Shown: in pieces, positions 1-5,245 of the stretch | Layout of the letters: each line of letters begins with the position of its first letter | Position numbering within the stretch: the first letter of the stretch is position 1 | Source: JACDAN01 sp035707105 | GTDB taxonomy: Bacteria > Actinomycetota > Thermoleophilia > Gaiellales > Gaiellaceae | Length of the DNA: 8,432 nucleotides | Assembly (NCBI GenBank): GCA_035707105.1 | Contig: DASSUI010000017.1 | Location: 1-8,432, forward strand | Reading direction: 5' to 3' | Notes under the pieces: generated by a model | The model's database searches: none | The model's input: only the letters and a program-made list of their open reading frames with translations | Told to the model about the DNA's origin: nothing | Program-made: the position numbers and the translations under genes

Positions 1-766
1 GGAGGTGGAAGAGGTCGAGCTGCCGGCCGAGCCGGCGGTGGTCACGGCGGCGGGCCTCCTCGAGCCGGTCGAGGTACTCCTGCAGGTCGTCCTCGGTGTA
101 GAACGCCGTGCCGTAGATCCTCGTCAGCTGCTTGTTCTTCTCGTCGCCGCGCCAGTAGGCGCCGGCGAGCCCGGTGAGCTTGACGGCCTTGATCGGCCGC
201 GAGTCCTGGAGGTGCGGGCCGCGGCAGAGGTCGGTGAAGTCGCCCTGGGTGTAGAAGGAGATCGGCCCGTCTGCGGTGTCGACGAGCTCGACCTTGTACG
301 GCTCGCCCTCCTCCTCGAAGCGCCTGCGCGCCTCCTCCCGCGAAATCTGCTCGCGCTCCCAGGAGCGGCCCTCCTCGAGCTCCCGCCGGATCTCGGCCTC
401 GATTCGCTCGAGCGCGTCCTCGCCGATCGGCTCGGGAAACTCGAAGTCGTAGTAGAAGCCGTTCTCGATCGGCGGGCCGATCGCGACCTTCACGCCTGGG
501 TAGAGCCGCCGGACCGCCTCCGCGAGCAGGTGCGCGGCCGAGTGGCGGAGGACGTAGAGGGCGTCCGGATCGTCCTTGTCCCGCGTCGTCAGTATCTGGA
601 TCGGCTGGCCGTCTTCGAGCGGCGCGCGGAGGTCCTGCACCCGTCCGTTCGAGCGCACCAGCACCGCCTGCTCGGCGAGCTTCGGCCCGATCGCGGTGGC
701 CGCGTCCAGGCCCGTTGCGCCGTCGGGAAGTTCGAGTTCGGACGAATCGGGAAGAACAACGCGCAT
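1..766 (-). CDS. thrS: Threonyl-tRNA synthetase, N-terminal part (cut by window edge)
   Basis: This enzyme charges tRNA-Thr with threonine in the cytoplasm. 255 codons are visible from ATG at 766. Residues 1-60 form the TGS-type domain. Residues about 65-230 form the second additional/editing domain, with RHSAAHLLAEAV (His75 and His79 of the HxxxH motif), GPPIENGFYYDF at 97-108 and DLCRGPHL with Cys181 and His185. These four residues are the known editing-site set that removes mischarged serine, so editing should be functional. KLTGLAGAYWRG and NKQLTRIYGTAF (196-222) are also typical. The frame runs off the window at LDLFHL, where the class II catalytic core begins, so motifs 1-3 and the zinc ligands are outside. 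No Shine-Dalgarno is seen. A TACCGT -10-like hexamer (774-779, minus) lies 7 nt before the ATG, which suggests a leaderless or near-leaderless mRNA. No T-box leader could fit. Identification is certain from the motifs; the start is well supported by domain length. Confidence 0.96.
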   Translation of the reverse strand, partial: MRVVLPDSSELELPDGATGLDAATAIGPKLAEQAVLVRSNGRVQDLRAPLEDGQPIQILTTRDKDDPDALYVLRHSAAHLLAEAVRRLYPGVKVAIGPPIENGFYYDFEFPEPIGEDALERIEAEIRRELEEGRSWEREQISREEARRRFEEEGEPYKVELVDTADGPISFYTQGDFTDLCRGPHLQDSRPIKAVKLTGLAGAYWRGDEKNKQLTRIYGTAFYTEDDLQEYLDRLEEARRRDHRRLGRQLDLFHL

Positions 767-887
767 GGACGAGACGGTAGCGCAGCACCCCAGGGACGAC
801 GATCGAAACGACGAGGTCGAGGGCACCCCGATCCCGGACCCGGAAGAGGAGACCGGGACCGCGGAGGACGACCCTCAGGCCGACTGA
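765..887 (+). CDS. Small acidic protein of 40 aa, unknown function
   Basis: This is a 40-codon ORF starting at ATG 765 and ending in TGA 885-887, just before the CBS-domain gene; its stop overlaps that gene's ribosome site. The product (MDETVAQHPR...EEETGTAEDDPQAD) is strongly acidic, has no hydrophobic stretch and is probably disordered. Third codon positions are mostly G or C, like the neighbouring genes. Its ATG shares two bases with the thrS ATG on the other strand (CATG at 764-767). Only a weak GGGAAG-like ribosome site lies upstream, inside the thrS coding region. I recognise no family. It could be a real microprotein cotranscribed with the CBS gene, or simply its 5' leader reading open by composition. 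Confidence 0.45.
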   Translation: MDETVAQHPRDDDRNDEVEGTPIPDPEEETGTAEDDPQAD

Positions 888-893
888 GGAGGG
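886..893 (+). promoter_or_regulatory. Shine-Dalgarno of the CBS-domain gene
   Basis: GAGGAGGG lies 4 nt before ATG 898 and overlaps the TGA stop of the upstream small ORF. It fixes the CBS gene start and would allow translational coupling between the two. Confidence 0.8.
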
Positions 894-897
894 ACGC

Positions 898-1320
898 ATG
901 ACGCACCACGAGCAGATCCGCGATCTGATGACGGCGAACCCGAGCGCGATCGAAGCCGAGAAGCCGGTCTCCCACGCCGCGAAGATGATGCGCGACGAGG
1001 ACGTCGGCCTCGCGCCGATCGTGGAGGGCGACCGCCTCGTCGGCACGCTCACGGACCGGGACATCGCGATCCGCGTCGTGGCCGAGGGCCGCGACCCCGA
1101 ATCTACGACGGTCCGCGAGGTCGCGTCGACGGAGCTCGTCACCATCGACCCGGGCCAGAGCCTGGACGAGGCGCTGCGGCTGATGGCGCAGCACCAGGTC
1201 CGGCGCCTGCCGGTGGTCGAGGAGGACGGCCGGCTGGTCGGCGTGATCGCCCAGGCGGACGTCGCACGGCACGGTGACGACCGCCAGACGGGCCAGGTCG
1301 TCGAGCAGATCTCGCAGTAG
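898..1320 (+). CDS. Tandem CBS-domain protein
   Basis: This is a 140-aa protein made almost entirely of two CBS domains: residues about 8-62, ending in LVGTLTDRDIAIRVV, and about 75-125, with VRRLPVVEEDGRLVGVIAQADVA. The hydrophobic-G-hydrophobic-hydrophobic-T/A-xx-D signature is present in both. Stand-alone CBS pairs (Bateman modules) bind adenosine nucleotides such as AMP, ATP or SAM, and some bind c-di-AMP. They act as energy or ligand sensors, usually as dimers. No catalytic or DNA-binding domain is attached, so the partner is unknown. The ATG is set by GAGGAGGG 4 nt upstream. The product should be cytoplasmic and soluble. A strong hairpin follows 10 bp after the stop. The family call is firm; ligand and role cannot be read from the sequence. 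Confidence 0.93.
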   Translation: MTHHEQIRDLMTANPSAIEAEKPVSHAAKMMRDEDVGLAPIVEGDRLVGTLTDRDIAIRVVAEGRDPESTTVREVASTELVTIDPGQSLDEALRLMAQHQVRRLPVVEEDGRLVGVIAQADVARHGDDRQTGQVVEQISQ

Positions 1321-1330
1321 GACAGCAGGA

Positions 1331-1363
1331 GACGGGCCCCCGGCGCGCACGCGGGGGCCCGTC
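1331..1363. terminator. Strong GC hairpin, probable bidirectional terminator
   Basis: There is a perfect 12-bp stem, GACGGGCCCCCG (1331-1342) with CGGGGGCCCGTC (1352-1363), and a 9-nt loop. It lies between the CBS stop (1320) and the stop of the minus-strand mini-ORF (1385), so it can serve both converging transcripts. No T-run follows on either strand, as is common in high-GC actinobacteria. A second small hairpin, CGCC-AAAC-GGCG, follows at about 1367-1378. Confidence 0.75.
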
Positions 1364-1384
1364 GTTCGCCAAACGGCGGAACGT

Positions 1385-1465
1385 TTACGGCCAGACGGGG
1401 CCTTGGGCAGCAACCGCAGCCAGGATCGCCAGGCCCGCAAACAGCGCGGCCAGACGTGCGTACAC
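1385..1465 (-). CDS. 26-codon ORF, putative secreted peptide precursor
   Basis: GTG 1465 to TAA 1385 on the minus strand, preceded by GGGAGGT (1470-1476) at a 4-nt distance, which is among the best ribosome sites in the window. The product begins V(M)YARLAALFAGL, continues with an Ala/Leu/Ile core to about residue 20, and ends in VAAQGPVWP. It reads as a miniature signal peptide: Arg4 near the N-terminus, a hydrophobic core at 5-17, and V-A-A at 18-20 fitting a signal-peptidase -3/-1 rule, leaving a tail of QGPVWP. It could equally be a single-pass membrane microprotein. It is divergent from the XRE-TPR regulator, about 80 bp away, with a TATACT -10-like hexamer (1526-1531, minus). No homologue is recognised. 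It is too short for statistical support from one sequence; the ribosome site and physicochemical layout are the evidence. Confidence 0.5.
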   Translation of the reverse strand: MYARLAALFAGLAILAAVAAQGPVWP

Positions 1466-1496
1466 CGGGACCTCCCTTCGCAGTGAGACGTCGTTT

Positions 1497-1533
1497 CGGG
1501 ATGTCCCGGGCCCGGGGCGCGGACTAGTATACG
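1497..1533. promoter_or_regulatory. Divergent promoter region with palindromes
   Basis: A rare AT-rich patch (ACTAGTATAC, about 1523-1532) gives a -10-like TAGTAT on plus (1525-1530) for the regulator and TATACT on minus (1526-1531) for the mini-ORF. Just upstream on plus lies a perfect 12-bp palindrome, CCCGGGCCCGGG (1505-1516), and a partly overlapping inverted repeat, CGGGA-TG-TCCCG (1497-1508). These sit in the plus promoter spacer, where an XRE repressor could bind and autoregulate. The candidate -35 elements are weak on both strands. Operator function is inference. Confidence 0.45.
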
Positions 1534-1546
1534 ACTGCTCTTCCCG

Positions 1547-2854
1547 ATGCCTAGACGGAAGTCAACACATGTCGACGACCCCCACGCCGTAGGGCGCAGG
1601 CTTCGGGAGGCGCGCGAGCGGGCCGGCATCAGCCAGCGCCAGCTGTCCTTCGACGGATGCTCGCCCGCCTACATCTCGCGGATCGAAGCCGGGGAGCGGA
1701 TTCCGTCGCTCCAGCTGCTCCGCGAGATGGGACGGCGGCTGGGCGTCAGCGAGGACTACCTCGCCACGGGCCTCGAGCGCGAGGCGGGCGGCGAGGACCG
1801 GATGCTCGTCGACGCGGAGGTCTCGCTCCGCCTGGGCGAGATCGACGACGCCGAGCGTGCGTACCGGGAGATCCTCGACAAGGCGGAGACGACCGCCCTT
1901 CGGTCGCGCGCCCTCGCGGGGATGGGGCAGATCGCGTTCGAGCGCGGAAACGCGCAGAAGGCGATCGAGCTTCTGGAGGAGGCGCTCCGGCTGAGCGAAG
2001 CCGAAGCGGCCGACCAGCCGGCGGTCGCGGACACGCTCGGCCGGGCCTACTCGACGCTCGGCGATCACCAGCCGGCGATCAGGATCTTCCGCCAGGCGCT
2101 TCGCGCGGCCGAGGAGCGGCGGGATGCCGTGGAGGTGGTCCGCTTCGGCGTGCTGCTCGCGAACGCCTACATCGACAGCAACGCCCTCGTCGACGCCGAG
2201 GCGCTTCTCGAGAAGACGGTCGACGAGGCGCCGAATGCCGCCGATCCGATCTTCCGCGCCCGGATCTTCTGGTCGCAGTCACGCCTGTACGCGATGCGCG
2301 AGGATCCGGCTACAGCGGCGCGCTACGCGCGGAAGGCGCTCGAGCTGCTCGAGCTGACCGAGCACACCCACTATGCAGCCCGGGCGCACCATCTGCTCGC
2401 GCACGTCGAGCTGGATCGGGGGAACGCGGAGGAGGCGCTCGCGCTCCTCGACAAGGGCCTGCCGCTCGTCGAGGCGACGGGGAACATCCTCGAGACGGCG
2501 CTCTTCCGGCTCGAGAAGGCGAGAGCGCTGGCGGAGCTCGGCCGCACCGACGAGGCGACCGCGCACGCCGAGGAGAGCACCGCGATGCTCGAAGCTGGAG
2601 CCCCGCTCGACGCCGGTCGCGGCTACACGCTCGTCGGCGAGATCTACGAGCGCCTCGGAGACTGGGAACGCGCGCGCGCATTCTACGAGAAGGCGGTCGA
2701 GCTGCTCGAGGGCGGCGCAGACCGGTACCTCGTCGAGGCATACGGCAAGCTGGCGGCATTGCTCGAGGCCGAAGGCCGGCCCGACGAGGCGCTCGCGGTG
2801 CTGAAGAAGGCGATGTCGGTGCAGTCGCCCGGCGCCGCCGTCTCGGCCGCCTGA
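1547..2854 (+). CDS. XRE-family helix-turn-helix regulator with TPR array
   Basis: This is a 435-aa cytoplasmic DNA-binding regulator. Residues about 11-72 are an XRE/Cro-type HTH: VGRRLREARERAGISQRQLS is followed by the recognition region SPAYISRIEAGERIPS and LGVSEDYL. From about residue 87 to 425 there are about nine tetratricopeptide repeats, with cores such as LAGMGQIAFERGNAQKAIELL, LLAHVELDRGNAEEALALL, VGEIYERLGDWERARAFYEKA and LAALLEAEGRPDEALAVL. An N-terminal XRE HTH plus C-terminal TPR superhelix is the plan of peptide-sensing RRNPP regulators (PlcR, NprR, Rgg); nine repeats is more than the usual RRNPP count. Other TPR-HTH proteins sense proteins or have no known ligand. The start ATG has no Shine-Dalgarno and lies about 10 nt downstream of the expected start of transcription. 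The gene is divergent from a tiny peptide-like ORF and ends in tandem stops TGATAA. Architecture is certain; signal and targets are unknown. Confidence 0.92.
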   Translation: MPRRKSTHVDDPHAVGRRLREARERAGISQRQLSFDGCSPAYISRIEAGERIPSLQLLREMGRRLGVSEDYLATGLEREAGGEDRMLVDAEVSLRLGEIDDAERAYREILDKAETTALRSRALAGMGQIAFERGNAQKAIELLEEALRLSEAEAADQPAVADTLGRAYSTLGDHQPAIRIFRQALRAAEERRDAVEVVRFGVLLANAYIDSNALVDAEALLEKTVDEAPNAADPIFRARIFWSQSRLYAMREDPATAARYARKALELLELTEHTHYAARAHHLLAHVELDRGNAEEALALLDKGLPLVEATGNILETALFRLEKARALAELGRTDEATAHAEESTAMLEAGAPLDAGRGYTLVGEIYERLGDWERARAFYEKAVELLEGGADRYLVEAYGKLAALLEAEGRPDEALAVLKKAMSVQSPGAAVSAA

Positions 2855-2859
2855 TAACC

Positions 2860-2887
2860 GCCGAAAGGGTTCGGCCCCGTTCGGGGC
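2860..2887 (+). terminator. Two short hairpins after the regulator gene
   Basis: GCCGAA-AGGG-TTCGGC (2860-2875) and GCCCC-GTTC-GGGGC (2874-2887) follow the regulator stop by a few bases and overlap by two bases, so they compete. They may end the regulator transcript or form the first part of the leader of the next gene. There is no T-run. Confidence 0.4.
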
Positions 2888-2917
2888 TCTCGGGGTGCAC
2901 CTCTTTCCCGAGAGGTG
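2887..2917 (+). promoter_or_regulatory. Mutually exclusive hairpins covering a ribosome site
   Basis: CTCTCGGG (2887-2894) pairs perfectly with CCCGAGAG (2907-2914). Alternatively, CACCTCT (2898-2904) pairs perfectly with AGAGGTG (2911-2917). Both stems need 2911-2914, so only one can form. AGAGGTG is also the only plausible ribosome site for the secreted protein at 2929. This suggests translational control of that gene. It matches no riboswitch class I know. Confidence 0.4.
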
Positions 2918-2928
2918 GCAAACGGCGC

Positions 2929-3549
2929 ATGGGACACTCTCTGGCGCTTCATAGTCGGATCGCGTGGGGATCGATCGCCCTGGCGATGGTCGCCGCCGCT
3001 GCAGGCACGGCCGGCGGCGCTTCGGCGGCGAAGGGGCGGGGGAACGAGTTCCGCGTTCTGAAGCCGGTCGCTGACGCCTACGTCACGGCGTTTGAGCCGC
3101 GCGCGAACTTCGGTGACAGACCGGTCCTGCGAGTCGACGGCACCGCCGAGACGACCGCGTACATCCGCTTCGAGCCGAGGAAGTTCCGGGGTGAGGTCGC
3201 GAGCGTCACCCTGCTCCTCTACTCGAACCGCTCGCGCGGCGGGAGGTACGCGGTGCGCCGCGTCGACGGCGACTGGCGCGAGAAGTCCCTCACCTACGCG
3301 AACGCGCCGGACCTGTCGCTCGACTACATGTCCGCGCGGACAGTAAGGCGAGGCTGGACCGCGGTCGACGTCACCGAGTTCGCGGTAAACGCGGGCGGCG
3401 ATCCGATCTCCCTCGCCCTTACGACGCATCGAACCCGTGCGCTCGCATTCGGCAGCCGCGAGTCGCGTCACGGCCCGAGGCTCGTCGTCCGCTTCCGTGC
3501 GCGCAACGAGGTCGAGCGTCTCGTTCCGGACGCGCTGCGCCGCAAATAG
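2929..3549 (+). CDS. Secreted single-domain DNRLRE (CBM96-like) protein
   Basis: This is a 206-aa exported protein. The Sec signal peptide has Arg10, a hydrophobic core at about 11-27 and likely cleavage after ASA (31-33). Residues about 41-190 form one DNRLRE domain, with the typical order VADAYV, NFGDRPVLRVDG, AYIRFEP, GEVASVTLLLYSN, YAVRRVDGDWREKSLTYANAP, GWTAVDVTEFA, SLALTT and FGSRES with a closing LVVRF. The family is a beta-sandwich found on secreted bacterial proteins and often linked to carbohydrate binding. Here it stands alone with no catalytic partner, anchor or LPXTG, so it should be released outside the cell. The ATG is chosen because the signal peptide starts right there. AGAGGTG lies 11 nt upstream within a hairpin. 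The same frame stays open far upstream through the regulator gene, but that part is a shadow. The aminotransferase follows after 10 bp. Confidence 0.88.
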   Translation: MGHSLALHSRIAWGSIALAMVAAAAGTAGGASAAKGRGNEFRVLKPVADAYVTAFEPRANFGDRPVLRVDGTAETTAYIRFEPRKFRGEVASVTLLLYSNRSRGGRYAVRRVDGDWREKSLTYANAPDLSLDYMSARTVRRGWTAVDVTEFAVNAGGDPISLALTTHRTRALAFGSRESRHGPRLVVRFRARNEVERLVPDALRRK

Positions 3550-3559
3550 GATCGGCCTC

Positions 3560-4708
3560 GTGCGACCCCGTCCCGCTCGCCTCGAGCGGCTTCCGGAGCA
3601 GTACTTCACCGCGCTCCTGGCGCGCGTGGCCGCGGCCGCGAAAGACGGCGGGGCGGCGCCGATCGACCTCGGCCGCGGAAACCCGGAGGTCGGCCCGCCG
3701 CCTCATGTGGTCGAGCGGCTCGCGGAGTCCGCCCGCGGAGAGGGCGTCCACGGGTATCCCCCGTTCCGCGGTCTCCCCGCGCTTCGACGCGCGGTCGTCG
3801 ACCGGTACCGATCGGTGTACGGCGTCGAGCTCGACCCGGACTGGGAGGTCGCGGTCGTGCCTGGTACGAAGACCGCGCTCGTCGAGCTCGCAATCGCCCT
3901 CGCCGAGCGCGGGACGGCGGTCCTCCTCCCCGACCCCGGTTATCCGGACTACCCCTCGGGCGTCGCCCTCGCCGCGGCGCGGCTCGTCCCGCTCCCGCTC
4001 GACCCCTCGTCCGGCTGGGCGCCTTCGTGGGACGCCGCCCCGCACGAAGACGTGGCCGCCGTCTACCTCAACTACCCGTCGAACCCGTGCGCGGCGGCGG
4101 CTCCCGACGGGGTGTTCGCGACCGCGGTCGAGTTCGCCCGGGCGACGGGGGCGGCGATCGTCCACGACTTCGCGTACGGCGACCTCGTCTTCGACGGCCG
4201 CCGTCCCGAGAGCTTCCTGCGCACCTCCGGCGCGAAGGACGTCGGCGTCGAGATGTTCTCCATGTCGAAGACCTACGGCATGGCCGGCTGGCGGCTCGGC
4301 TTCGTCGTCGGGAATGCGGAGATCGTCGAGCGCCTGAACCTGATCCAGGACCACGCGCGGGCCGGGATCTTCGCCGCGGTGCAGGAGGCAGGCGTCGCCG
4401 CCCTGACCGGCCCGCAGGATTCCGTCGAGGAGCGCCGCGCGCGCTACGAGGCGCGCCGCGACCGCGTGGTGGAAGCGCTCGAAGGAACGCCCATCCGCCC
4501 GCCGGTCTCGGAGGGCAGCTTCTACGTCTGGCTCCGGCTCCCAGGCGGGCTCACCGTGGAGCGGATCCTGACCGAGGCGCGCGTCGCCCTCGCGCCGGGC
4601 GAGGGCTTCGGGCCGAGCGGCGCCGGCTGGGCCCGGCTCTCGCTCGCGGTGACGGACGAGCAGCTCGAGCGCGGGCTCGAGCGGCTCGTCCGGATGCTCG
4701 CGCGCTAG
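3560..4708 (+). CDS. Class I/II PLP aminotransferase (AlaC/DapL-like)
   Basis: This is a 382-aa cytoplasmic fold-type I enzyme. From GTG 3560, visible motifs are GYPPFRGLPALRRAV (65-79), the PLP phosphate region VVPGTKTALVELAIAL (99-114), LLPDPGYPDYPSG, YLNYPSNPCAA with Asn175, IVHDFAYGDLVFDG with Asp203 and Tyr206, and SMSKTYGMAGWRLGF with catalytic Lys237 and Arg245. Arg359 in WARLSLAV should bind the substrate carboxylate. The HDFAYGDLVFDG and SMSKTYGMAGWR segments most resemble AlaC (glutamate-pyruvate) and LL-diaminopimelate aminotransferases; the substrate cannot be fixed from sequence. The family's NP-T-G loop reads NP-C-A here. The frame is open upstream to 3437, but the coding signal there belongs to the secreted protein. 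GTG 3560 has AGGA (3548-3551) overlapping the upstream stop with an 8-nt gap, so translational coupling is likely. The neighbouring secreted protein gives no metabolic clue. Confidence 0.93.
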   Translation: MRPRPARLERLPEQYFTALLARVAAAAKDGGAAPIDLGRGNPEVGPPPHVVERLAESARGEGVHGYPPFRGLPALRRAVVDRYRSVYGVELDPDWEVAVVPGTKTALVELAIALAERGTAVLLPDPGYPDYPSGVALAAARLVPLPLDPSSGWAPSWDAAPHEDVAAVYLNYPSNPCAAAAPDGVFATAVEFARATGAAIVHDFAYGDLVFDGRRPESFLRTSGAKDVGVEMFSMSKTYGMAGWRLGFVVGNAEIVERLNLIQDHARAGIFAAVQEAGVAALTGPQDSVEERRARYEARRDRVVEALEGTPIRPPVSEGSFYVWLRLPGGLTVERILTEARVALAPGEGFGPSGAGWARLSLAVTDEQLERGLERLVRMLAR

Positions 4709-4757
4709 GAGGGTCTGCCGCCCCGGCGACGAGCGACGTTCCGCCAAACCCTCCTAG
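4705..4757. terminator. Inverted repeat shared by two convergent genes
   Basis: CTAGGAGGGT (4705-4714) and ACCCTCCTAG (4748-4757) form a perfect 10-bp inverted repeat with a 33-nt loop. The TAG stop of the aminotransferase (4706-4708) and the TAG of the minus-strand gene (4754-4756) lie in opposite arms. It is a likely bidirectional terminator, without T-runs. Because each arm carries TAGGAGGG, a Shine-Dalgarno-like string occurs at each gene end. Confidence 0.6.
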
Positions 4758-5137
4758 ACCGACAGCGCGCCGCGGCAGACCCCGCGGCCGGCGGCCGGTC
4801 GGGCCGTCGCGACGATCCGGTCGGCTCCGGCCGCGTTCGCGATCCGCCGGGTCACCGAGAAGGAGCCGCTCGGCGGCCGCGTGATCCGCGAGCCGCGGAA
4901 GACGACCTTGCCGTTCCGCGTGATGACGACGTTCCAGCGCCGTCCGTTCCGGTTCTGGTCGACCTCGAACTCGGTCTCGATCAGACCGTCGTCGTGCTTG
5001 GCCTTGAGCTTCCAGGTCGCTCCGGACACGGTGCAGGCGCCGGACCTCTGGACGCCCGGCGCGTTCTTGCCCGGTGCCACCGCCGGAACCGCCACGGCGA
5101 ATGCGATCAGTGCGATGAGGATTGTCAGGTTGCGCAT
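4754..5137 (-). CDS. Small secreted two-cysteine protein, unknown function
   Basis: This is a 127-aa exported protein. The signal peptide is MRNLTILIALIAFAVAVPAVA with likely cleavage near residue 21, leaving about 106 residues. Only two cysteines occur in the mature part, Cys35 (GACTVSG) and Cys121 (GVCRGAL), placed to close the domain with one disulfide. The body alternates short strands (WKLKAK, IETEFEVD, WNVVITRNGKVVFRG, GSFSVTRRI, DRIVATARP), which suggests a small beta-sandwich. VDQNRNGRRW (59-68) carries D-x-N-x-N-G, similar to the start of a calcium-binding loop. The pattern matches hypothetical secreted proteins I associate with actinobacteria and haloarchaea, with no known function. 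The start is set by AGGAGGG 5 nt upstream. It is a single gene, converging with the aminotransferase and divergent from the SRPBCC gene. Confidence 0.82.
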   Translation of the reverse strand: MRNLTILIALIAFAVAVPAVAPGKNAPGVQRSGACTVSGATWKLKAKHDDGLIETEFEVDQNRNGRRWNVVITRNGKVVFRGSRITRPPSGSFSVTRRIANAAGADRIVATARPAAGRGVCRGALSV

Positions 5138-5198
5138 CTCGCCCTCCTGTTCGACTGCGACCGACGGTAGTCCGCGGCCGGCCAGGGGTCGGCAAGGC

Positions 5199-5245
5199 GT
5201 TGGTTAACCGTTGTCCAACCCTTGCTTCGGCCCTAGCATCGCGTC
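5199..5245 (+). promoter_or_regulatory. Promoter of the SRPBCC gene, predicted leaderless
   Basis: TTGTCC (5211-5216), a 17-bp spacer and TAGCAT (5234-5239) give a good sigma-70-type promoter. Only 6 nt separate the -10 from ATG 5246, so transcription should start at or next to the ATG. There is no Shine-Dalgarno. The -35 lies among inverted repeats: GGTTAACC (5202-5209), GTTG-TC-CAAC (5210-5219) and GTTGG/CCAAC (5199-5203, 5215-5219). These could be an operator. Confidence 0.65.

Noticed and set aside
42..1145. Minus-strand open frame spanning thrS and the CBS gene
   Set aside because: It runs through two recognised genes and gives a low-complexity Arg-rich translation with no domain.
1657..2928. 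Long plus-strand open frame continuous with the secreted DNRLRE protein
   Set aside because: It is a shadow of the XRE-TPR gene. Its translation is Arg/Gly/Ala-rich and domain-free, while the clear signal peptide starts at 2929.
2911..2960. GEMM-type c-di-GMP riboswitch, because of GGCAAACGG followed by GGGAC
   Set aside because: The conserved GCAAAGCC part and the paired arms are missing, and the match runs into the signal-peptide coding region.
3437..3559. Earlier ATG for the aminotransferase
   Set aside because: It would overlap the C-terminal coding region of the secreted protein by over 100 bp and adds a Ser/Arg-rich shadow extension. GTG 3560 has an AGGA at a good distance.
3419..4747. 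Minus-strand open frame of 442 codons opposite the aminotransferase
   Set aside because: It is an antisense shadow created by high GC content. The plus frame carries all PLP-enzyme motifs.
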